Shown piece by piece: positions 57,663-64,000 of a stretch of DNA of 64,000 nt. Every line of letters begins with the position of its first letter. The first letter of the stretch is position 1. Source of the DNA: CALFXN01 sp937957815 (GTDB lineage Bacteria > Synergistota > Synergistia > Synergistales > Aminobacteriaceae). Below the pieces are notes generated by a model that did not search any database, was not told the DNA's origin, and saw only the letters and a list, made by a program, of their open reading frames with translations. Position numbers and translations under genes: made by a program. The DNA lies in assembly GCA_036788195.1 (NCBI GenBank), contig DAIQNX010000005.1, positions 54,994 through 118,993 of the forward strand, read 5' to 3'.

Positions 57663-60600
57663 CTAGCGGATTTCTATCCTGCCGGCGCCGCTCAGGCTCC
57701 GGATTCCAGGGTTGTACATGCACTCCGCCGCGACCGGCGGCAACGAGAACGTTCCCTTGGTGACGGCGCGGACGGCGTAACGGTAGACCATGGGTTCCGC
57801 GACGCGATCGATGAAGACTACAAGCCGATCGTCACGGATTTCGGCCCGGATGCCCCTGTTCCTGTCGCCGCTTTCGGCCGCTTCGGTCCTCTCTTCGTCT
57901 TTCGAAAGGCGTGGGTTTTCGATCTCGAAACCGGCGGGCAAAACGTCCGCGACGACGAGGTTCTCGACCGGTGCGGACGGAGTGATCGTCAGCGTGACGA
58001 CGATCCGCGCCCCCTGCCTGAGGGCCCCCGGCGCGAGCGGTTTTCCGTCCTGATCGGCGAACGAACGCCGGATCCCGATTCCCTGATCGTATTCCTTCGC
58101 GGGTTTCACCGGGACGCCTGAAAGAGCCCATGAGTAGTATACGCTTCCGGCGCCCTTCGTGACGACGGAGAGCGACGAAGGAGCGTCCGGACCGATGGAT
58201 GCCGAGGCCTTCCCCCCGACGGCCATGGACGCGATGTTCTTTCCGGACGCGTCTTTCACGGTCGCTTCGACGGGTTTTCTCGCGTTTTCCGTTTTTTCGA
58301 GGAATCGCGAGAGCGCGAGAACTCCCATTCCGTTTTCCTGCGTCGTACGCCACTGATTGCCGGAAAGCGACGACATCAGTGTCCGGGCGACCGACATCGC
58401 CTCTGCCGACATCGGGTCGACCGCAGTCCACGCAAGGAGATGCAGCGCGTTGTTGCGGACGCCCGACTCGAGAGTTCCGCTGCTCTGCGGGGCGATCGTC
58501 GAAGGCGCTATGCCGCCGAGAATGCGCTTCGCCACCTGCGGCTGGTTCGCCGTCGCGTACGCGGCCGCGAGCAGCAACCGGCCCGACGGATAGAGCGAAT
58601 CGATACTGTCCGCGAGGTGCATCATCCATCCGAGCGGCGCTTCTCCGGCGAGCGCGAGGACGTAGGACGCGTACGCCTTCGACGTGTTGACGCTCCGGCC
58701 TTCGTCGGCCTCCGGATCTTCCTCGCGGCCGAGAAGCTGTTTCAGCCAGTTCAGGGATGCGTCAAGAACCTCGTCCGGGAACCGGAAGCCGCCTTTTTTC
58801 GCTTCGAACAGGAAGTGGGTCGCATAGACGCTGTTCCACGTGCTCGTGGAGGTTTCTCCCGGCCAGGCGGTGAACGATCCGTCGTACAGCTGCAGCGCCT
58901 GGACGGATCGGATAATGCGGTCCATGGCGCGGTTCCGTTCTTCGGCGTTCACGAGGTCGGGATCGATGTCCGCGGCGATCGCCGGTGAGGCGAGAATGGG
59001 CCATGCTCCGGAAATGGTCTGTTCGAGACAGCCGTAGGGGTAGGACATCAGGAACTGCGCCGCGCGCGCGAGATCGACGGCCGGCGACGCTCCGACGACG
59101 AAGACACCCTGCTGCGTTCCCCTGAGCCATCCGGCGGGAAGGTCGATCGTCGAGCCGGAATCGCCCGACACGATGCCGGAACCTGACATCGTCACTCTCG
59201 GGGACGAGGGACGAACGGCGAGCTCAGTCGTCTCGGAGTGCGTCTCCGTTCCCCACGCGGCCTCGACCGTGACGGACGAGATCCCCGCCTCGTCTCCGGC
59301 CCTGATCGTAAAGAACGCGAGATCGTCCTTCCTGTCGCCCTGCAGGCGGACAGTCGTTTCCGAAGCGCCCTTCACCGACAGGCTGCCTGTTGTCGTCACC
59401 TTCAGTGAGACCGATGTTTCGCCGTTTCGCGTCGTGAAGACCTTCACGGGCATGACGAACGAATCTCCCGGCGCCGCGGCGCGCGGCAGCGTCGGTTCGA
59501 CGACGACGTCGCGCGCGATCTGGACCATACGCTGTGCGGATCCGGACTGCGCTCCGGCGACGGCGATCGCCATCAGACGTCCCTTGCCGCTGAATTCCGG
59601 GATATCGATGGTTGTGGAAATCTTGCCGGACGCGTCCGTCCGAAGGGATGGGACGAAGATCGACAGGATTCTGAAGCGGCGTGCCTCGACCGGCGAGAGG
59701 TTCGCACGGAGCGCCGCCATGGCGTCTTCTCCCGCTCCTCCGGCGGGGTGAAGAAGGGCTGTCGTCCGGGATTCGAGCGGCATGAGCTGGTCGTACAGGT
59801 CGAAGATTCCCGTTCCGAGCGCCCGCCTGGCCGTGAAAAACGCCCACGGGTCGGGCGTCGCGAAATCAGTCAGAGAAAGGACCCCTTCGTCGACAAGCGC
59901 GACGGCCACCTCGCCCGAGACCGGAGAACCGTCGGGTGTGCGAAGCGATACGTCGACGACGAGGGGTGCCCCGGGTACGATCGTCTCGGGGGCGGCGAGG
60001 GCGACGTCGAGACGCGCGGGCGACTGATCGACTGCGATCGGAACCACGCCGACGGCGCGGTGCGGTCCCCATTCCTCGTCCGCGACGACGGGACGGATCG
60101 CCGAGACGACGCAGTAGGCGTTCGGCCCCATCTCCTCGGTTACGAGGAATTTCACGGTCGTGGACGTATCGTCCACGCGGACGATCTTTCGGAAGACCTC
60201 TCTGTCGGTCTCGACGGAGAAGTGGAGCAACCCTTTGAACGGCGAACGAATCGCGATCTCCGCCGTTTCTCCGACGGCGTAGCGTTCCTTGTCCGGTTTC
60301 AGGACGACGCGGTCGAGGAGCGCCGACTCGGCGCCAGCGGATCCGGACCATGCGTAGAAGCGCATGGATGCGGAGCTTCCCGACTCAGGATCGTCGAAAC
60401 GGATCAGATATTCGCCCGGGGATGCCGGGGTGACCTGGTACGTTCCGATTCCGCCGCTCATACGGACCTGGGCGTCGTGGACGGGCACCAGTTCCTCCTG
60501 TTTCTGGGCGCGCGTCTGGTTGCCGTAGCGGACGAGCGAGTAGTGCGTCACGACGCGTTGGAGCGACGCGCGGATCTCCGCGAGCTGGGCCGGTTTCCCG

Positions 60601-63029
60601 TCGGGCGTCACTGCGGCGACCCGGAACGACGACGCCTTTTGCGGCGAGATGTCACCCCTCGGCGCCTCGATTCCGACCGAGAACGGGTAGGGATAGAACG
60701 GAATTTTCATGGCTTGCGGCACCCAGCGGCCCCCGTCCTCCATGACGCGGACGATGAACAGGATGTCGAGCATGGATTGCGGCGAAAGTCCCGTCTTGAC
60801 CTCGTATTCGGCCGCGGCGGCGCCGCCTGCGTCGAGCCGTCCCTGTCCGAGCGTATCGGTGAAGGGCTCGAACTGTCGTTCCCTGTCGCCGAACGCAAAC
60901 GCTTCCCATCCCTTAGCCTGGAACGTTCGCGGCAGGAAGCGGACTTCCCCTTCCCATGCGAGCCCCGAGGCCGGGGCGCCGAAGAGATATTTCGATGCGA
61001 TCGAAACCGGGATCGCGCCGCCCGAAACGAGGGATGCGACATCGGAGCGGAGCGAGACTTCGAGCCGGGGCGCCGCGAACTCCTCGACATGGAAACTGCA
61101 TGAGCCGATCGATCCGCGCTCGTCTCCCGGAACCGAGACCTGCGCCGAGTAGGTTCCGGTGGGGGCGCCGCGCGGAAGTTCGACCCTGAACGTCGCGCCA
61201 CCCTGATCGGAAAGCATCGCCGTTCCCTGCCTGAGGAGACGCCCCGTGGAGGTGCGGACGGAGAACGTCAGCGGGAAGGGCGCCGGCGGCAATCTCTTCC
61301 CGTCGCGGACGAAGGCCGCGATGTCGACGGCTTCGCCGGGGCGGAAAACGCCGCGCGGAGTGAAGCAGAACGCTTCGTACCCGCGCCTCAGATAGGGGCG
61401 TCCGCCGATATCGAACCCGGCTTCCGCGAGAAGACTCTGGTCGAGCTTCAGATACGAGACGTCGTCTTTCGTGGAGACTGTCACGACCGAGGGAAGGAGC
61501 TGTTCGTCCCACGGGTCTCTGCGATACGCCGAAAAGGCGCCCTCGGCGTCGGTCGTCCCCTCGGAGATGAGCTGATTGCTCGAGGAGTATACGCGGACGG
61601 AGGCGTTCGCGATCGGGGTCAGTCCGGAGATCGAGTTCGCCCAGAGCGTAATTCCGTCGGAGTAGACCTTCGCGGCGATTCCGATGTCCGTCACGGAGAC
61701 GACCTGTTGCGCGTCGCTCCAGTATTCTCCCTTGGCGTCCTGCGCCGTCAGGAGGAATAGCCCCCTGGCGTTTTCGGCGAGTTCGCGCAGGTTGATCGCG
61801 CGACGCGCCGTTTCGTTGAACGGGGCGTCGATACGGGCGTTTTTCTTCGCGACGAGACGGGACAGATCCTTCGGGAGCATGTCATAATTCTGGGGGCGCA
61901 ACGCGAGCGGAATGTTATTCTCGTAAAGCCGCCACAGCGTCAGCGTGACCTCCTCCATATTCACCGTCTCGATCGGGATGCGCAACTCTCCTGTCGGGGA
62001 GAGGAAGGTCCCCGATGCGGGAAAGTTGATGGCAGGGTCCATATCCGGGAAGATGAACGCCTTTTTGAAATCCTCCTTCAGCGGTTTCCCCTGCTGGGCG
62101 GGAAGACCCTTCCGGATCGTGACGGTCACCCGCTGCCTGGGTTTGAAGTCGCCCTGAATCGAAAATCCGTTGTATTCCGGTTCCACGGTGAAGTCCATCT
62201 TCGGAGAGAGTTCGATGAACCGCGGCAGCGAACGCATGTCGGGCGGAACCGACGTCGAAATGAAGATCCCGCTCTTTTCCGGGTATCGGGACTGCGGGTT
62301 CGCCTCCCGGATGTCGAGCTCGCGGGAGATGGAGAGCTCCTCTTTCACGGGCTTCTCGAGGCCCATCGGACCGGCGGCGCCGACGAGACCCGGAGCGATG
62401 TCGACGACCACCTTCGGACCCTGATATGCTTGTGTCGTGACGACGACCGTCGGAGCGGGGACCGTTCCCCGTACGGAATAGGAGAGATATTGCCCCTTGT
62501 CGTTCAGGACGTTCAGGAAACCGCGGATCCTGACGGGCGAGACCGGCATCGAAAACGACAGTTCGATGACCACGTTGTTGTTCTGCGTCAGGTCCACCTG
62601 ACGGGCTTTCAAAAAACGCAAAGGATCGGTGTAGAATTCGAATATCTGCCGTCCGGCGATCAGGCGTCCGTTCACGTCGCGCAGGTTTTCGTCGATCATG
62701 ACGCGGTATTTCGTCGCCCGCGCGAGGTTTGAGAGCGGCGTGAAGACGAACGTCGCGGGGTCGGTCCACTTTCCTTCGCCCGCGAGCCACGGAGTCGCGA
62801 TCAGCGGAAACTTCTCCGGCGCGACGGGTTTGTTGATGACGGACCTGTCCACTACCGGAGCCGAAAATGAAACCCTCAGAGTGGGACGTCCCTGGACGAG
62901 TCCGACGGGAGAGAATGCCGCGACAGTAAAGTCGCCGGTCGGTGCGGGACCCGCATACAAGGGATATGGGACGCACGCGAGAGCGATGGAGAGTCCGATC
63001 GCTCCGAACAGCTTCAGCCAGGTGGACAT
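57663..63029 (-). CDS. Bacterial alpha-2-macroglobulin family protein
   Basis: A 1788-residue exported protein of the YfhM/MagA family, a periplasmic protease trap. After a signal region (IGLSIALACVPYPLYA, with a possible lipid-attachment Cys in IALAC) come repeated beta-sandwich MG domains, including FTPRGVFRPGEAVDIAAFV, then FSGKGRLMAIAVAG, and the thioester site YPYGCLEQTISGAWP with Cys about 1334 and Gln 1337. The C-terminal part contains the thioester-domain helices and a receptor-like end domain. Thioester-bearing members bind attacking proteases. ATG 63029 is used because AAAGGGGG lies nearby; an in-frame start further upstream is not supported. It pairs with pbpC, a conserved arrangement thought to protect or repair the envelope after peptidoglycan damage. 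Confidence 0.94.
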   Translation of the reverse strand: MSTWLKLFGAIGLSIALACVPYPLYAGPAPTGDFTVAAFSPVGLVQGRPTLRVSFSAPVVDRSVINKPVAPEKFPLIATPWLAGEGKWTDPATFVFTPLSNLARATKYRVMIDENLRDVNGRLIAGRQIFEFYTDPLRFLKARQVDLTQNNNVVIELSFSMPVSPVRIRGFLNVLNDKGQYLSYSVRGTVPAPTVVVTTQAYQGPKVVVDIAPGLVGAAGPMGLEKPVKEELSISRELDIREANPQSRYPEKSGIFISTSVPPDMRSLPRFIELSPKMDFTVEPEYNGFSIQGDFKPRQRVTVTIRKGLPAQQGKPLKEDFKKAFIFPDMDPAINFPASGTFLSPTGELRIPIETVNMEEVTLTLWRLYENNIPLALRPQNYDMLPKDLSRLVAKKNARIDAPFNETARRAINLRELAENARGLFLLTAQDAKGEYWSDAQQVVSVTDIGIAAKVYSDGITLWANSISGLTPIANASVRVYSSSNQLISEGTTDAEGAFSAYRRDPWDEQLLPSVVTVSTKDDVSYLKLDQSLLAEAGFDIGGRPYLRRGYEAFCFTPRGVFRPGEAVDIAAFVRDGKRLPPAPFPLTFSVRTSTGRLLRQGTAMLSDQGGATFRVELPRGAPTGTYSAQVSVPGDERGSIGSCSFHVEEFAAPRLEVSLRSDVASLVSGGAIPVSIASKYLFGAPASGLAWEGEVRFLPRTFQAKGWEAFAFGDRERQFEPFTDTLGQGRLDAGGAAAAEYEVKTGLSPQSMLDILFIVRVMEDGGRWVPQAMKIPFYPYPFSVGIEAPRGDISPQKASSFRVAAVTPDGKPAQLAEIRASLQRVVTHYSLVRYGNQTRAQKQEELVPVHDAQVRMSGGIGTYQVTPASPGEYLIRFDDPESGSSASMRFYAWSGSAGAESALLDRVVLKPDKERYAVGETAEIAIRSPFKGLLHFSVETDREVFRKIVRVDDTSTTVKFLVTEEMGPNAYCVVSAIRPVVADEEWGPHRAVGVVPIAVDQSPARLDVALAAPETIVPGAPLVVDVSLRTPDGSPVSGEVAVALVDEGVLSLTDFATPDPWAFFTARRALGTGIFDLYDQLMPLESRTTALLHPAGGAGEDAMAALRANLSPVEARRFRILSIFVPSLRTDASGKISTTIDIPEFSGKGRLMAIAVAGAQSGSAQRMVQIARDVVVEPTLPRAAAPGDSFVMPVKVFTTRNGETSVSLKVTTTGSLSVKGASETTVRLQGDRKDDLAFFTIRAGDEAGISSVTVEAAWGTETHSETTELAVRPSSPRVTMSGSGIVSGDSGSTIDLPAGWLRGTQQGVFVVGASPAVDLARAAQFLMSYPYGCLEQTISGAWPILASPAIAADIDPDLVNAEERNRAMDRIIRSVQALQLYDGSFTAWPGETSTSTWNSVYATHFLFEAKKGGFRFPDEVLDASLNWLKQLLGREEDPEADEGRSVNTSKAYASYVLALAGEAPLGWMMHLADSIDSLYPSGRLLLAAAYATANQPQVAKRILGGIAPSTIAPQSSGTLESGVRNNALHLLAWTAVDPMSAEAMSVARTLMSSLSGNQWRTTQENGMGVLALSRFLEKTENARKPVEATVKDASGKNIASMAVGGKASASIGPDAPSSLSVVTKGAGSVYYSWALSGVPVKPAKEYDQGIGIRRSFADQDGKPLAPGALRQGARIVVTLTITPSAPVENLVVADVLPAGFEIENPRLSKDEERTEAAESGDRNRGIRAEIRDDRLVVFIDRVAEPMVYRYAVRAVTKGTFSLPPVAAECMYNPGIRSLSGAGRIEIR

Positions 63030-63109
63030 GGTATGACCCCCTTTTTCAGATCTGAATGTCATATCCGTTCATCACTGTATTATACGCAAAACGCGAAGAG
63101 ATGGGGTGC

Positions 63110-63808
63110 ATGTCTATGAATTCGGAATCATCCCCGATACGGGGCGTCGTGTTCGATCTGGACGGGACGATCGTCGACAGCGAGGAGAACTACTACCAGT
63201 CCGACGTGAGGATCCTCGCGCGAAGGGGAGTCGCGTTGACGCGGGAAGACAAGGGACGCTTCATCGGGTACGGCAATCGCTACATCATGGAGCGGTTCAT
63301 CGCGGAATTCGGTCTTGCCGACACACCGGACGCGCTTCTCGAGGAGAAGAACCGGGAGTATCTCGCGATCGCTCGTTCGGATACGAGCGTCTTTCCTGAG
63401 ATGCGGGCTCTCATCGAGGGGTTTTTCGCAAGAGGAGTCCCTATGGCCGTCGCGTCGGGATCGTCTCCTGCCGTCATCCGGGAAGTTCTCGGGATTACCG
63501 GGCTGCGACGATACTTCGGGGCGACGGTCTCTTCGGAGGAAGTCCCGAACGGCAAGCCTGAACCGGACGTCTTCCTCGAAGCGGCGGAGCGGATCCGTTC
63601 CGCGCCGCGCAACACGCTGGTCGTCGAGGATGCCGTATACGGCGTGATAGCCGCGAAACGCGCCGGAATGCGATGTGCCGTCATCCCGACATTTCCCGAA
63701 CCTCCCTTCGATTCCAGGCTGCTCGAAGCGAACTACGTCGTCCCGGGAGGGATGCGCGAGTTCGTCGCGGAAGATCTTCTCCGGTGGGCGGACACTCATG
63801 GCAGATAA
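63110..63808 (+). CDS. HAD-family phosphatase (beta-phosphoglucomutase/phosphoglycolate phosphatase-like)
   Basis: A 232-residue HAD-superfamily subfamily IA hydrolase. Motif I GVVFDLDGTIVDSE, motif II AVASGSSPAVIREV, and motif III/IV KPEPDVFLEAAERI with VVEDAVYGVIAAKRAGM are all present; the cap domain lies between them. It dephosphorylates a small phosphorylated sugar or acid, or isomerises one. The best start is ATG 63110, about nine bases from GAAGAG; ATG 63101 and 63116 are alternatives. It shares an AT-rich divergent region (TATTAT near 63078) with the alpha-2-macroglobulin gene. It overlaps glutaminase by 11 bases. Confidence 0.86.
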   Translation: MSMNSESSPIRGVVFDLDGTIVDSEENYYQSDVRILARRGVALTREDKGRFIGYGNRYIMERFIAEFGLADTPDALLEEKNREYLAIARSDTSVFPEMRALIEGFFARGVPMAVASGSSPAVIREVLGITGLRRYFGATVSSEEVPNGKPEPDVFLEAAERIRSAPRNTLVVEDAVYGVIAAKRAGMRCAVIPTFPEPPFDSRLLEANYVVPGGMREFVAEDLLRWADTHGR

Positions 63809-64000
63809 TACGGCGATGCGGCGGAACTCCGCGTATGTTTCCGGTATCTCCGGGGCCGCTGGCGGTCATGCAGGGGCGCGCGGCACGCTTGATGAATCCA
63901 TGGAGAAGCGCATCGGACGGCTCATGGGCGAGAGCCGGGGGAAGGTCGCCGGAGGACGGGTCGCGGACTATATCCCGGAACTCGCGAAAGTCGACGCGAC
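63798..64000 (+). CDS. glsA: Glutaminase, N-terminal fragment cut by window end
   Basis: The frame opens at ATG 63798, inside the HAD gene stop region, and continues to the end of the window without a stop (67 residues visible). After a short, probably unconserved leader (MADNTAMRRNSAYVSGISGA) comes GKVAGGRVADYIPELAKVD, which matches the beta-lactamase-like glutaminase A signature (GKVADYIPELAKVD). The enzyme deaminates glutamine to glutamate. The remaining active-site motifs lie beyond the window. GGTGGGCGG lies upstream. Confidence 0.83.
   Translation, partial: MADNTAMRRNSAYVSGISGAAGGHAGARGTLDESMEKRIGRLMGESRGKVAGGRVADYIPELAKVDA

Noticed and set aside
1..64000. CRISPR arrays, tRNA, rRNA, transposases or phage genes
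   Set aside because: Scanned on both strands by eye; no regularly spaced repeats, cloverleaf sequences or recombinase motifs were recognised.

Overview
The window is a dense, high-GC bacterial segment with about 55 genes and few long gaps. The gene set suits an anaerobic, amino-acid-fermenting, diderm bacterium, most likely Synergistota. The indicators are a B12-dependent (class II) ribonucleotide reductase, a two-subunit Fe-S L-serine dehydratase, an Fe-S L-cysteine desulfidase, several Liv-type amino-acid uptake genes, a TRAP permease, LysW-dependent amino-acid biosynthesis, and envelope proteins such as a CsgG-like protein, PBP1C and a bacterial alpha-2-macroglobulin. The taxonomic call is inference from gene content. 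I found no rRNA, tRNA, CRISPR array, prophage or insertion sequence.

Layout. 1-3.1 kb: end of a TRAP permease, two tandem isocitrate-lyase/PEP-mutase family enzymes and an HpcH/HpaI aldolase (organic-acid catabolism). 3.1-8.6 kb: a MalY-type C-S lyase, nrdJ, and metK behind a SAM-I riboswitch with a terminator. 8.6-17.2 kb: a PQQ-repeat beta-propeller protein, an HD hydrolase, L-cysteine desulfidase, a nitronate monooxygenase-type flavoprotein, a large MscS channel and a RocB-like M20 peptidase. 17.1-23.4 kb: a six-gene LysW carrier-protein cluster (lysW, lysX, argC/lysY, argB/lysZ, argD/lysJ, lysK) bracketed by two uncharacterised genes whose C-terminal halves are paralogous. 23.5-30.3 kb: a trifunctional GH18/deacetylase/GT2 membrane protein, a DMT exporter, and an unknown gene paired with a LOR/SDH (ornithine cyclodeaminase-like) gene. 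30.4-38.0 kb: three separately promoted Liv substrate-binding proteins followed by one livHMGF operon.

38.0-40.6 kb: a minus-strand operon of a CsgG-like protein, an exported partner and a degenerate GGDEF protein that keeps an intact c-di-GMP I-site. 40.6-43.5 kb: iscR-iscS-iscU-tag. 43.4-45.4 kb: kynureninase preceded by unrecognised small peptides, a promoter and a terminator. 45.8-47.4 kb: sdaAB-sdaAA. 47.7-54.2 kb: a small unknown protein, glycerate kinase, a GntR regulator, a DUF3311-like small membrane protein with a sodium:solute symporter, a creatininase-family amidohydrolase and an isoaspartyl dipeptidase. 54.3-63.1 kb: a DnaJ-type co-chaperone, then the convergent pair PBP1C plus alpha-2-macroglobulin. 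63.1-64 kb: a HAD phosphatase overlapping the start of a glutaminase, cut by the window edge.

How it fits together. The segment is rich in amino-acid turnover: uptake (Liv genes, symporter, TRAP), peptide and amide hydrolysis (M20, isoaspartyl dipeptidase, creatininase, glutaminase), deamination or desulfuration (SdaAA/AB, cysteine desulfidase, MalY, kynureninase) and Fe-S supply (IscRSU) for the Fe-S dehydratases. The least explained material is the paralogous pair around the LysW cluster, the CsgG/GGDEF-like envelope operon, the unknown partner of the LOR/SDH gene, and the small-peptide region upstream of kynU.
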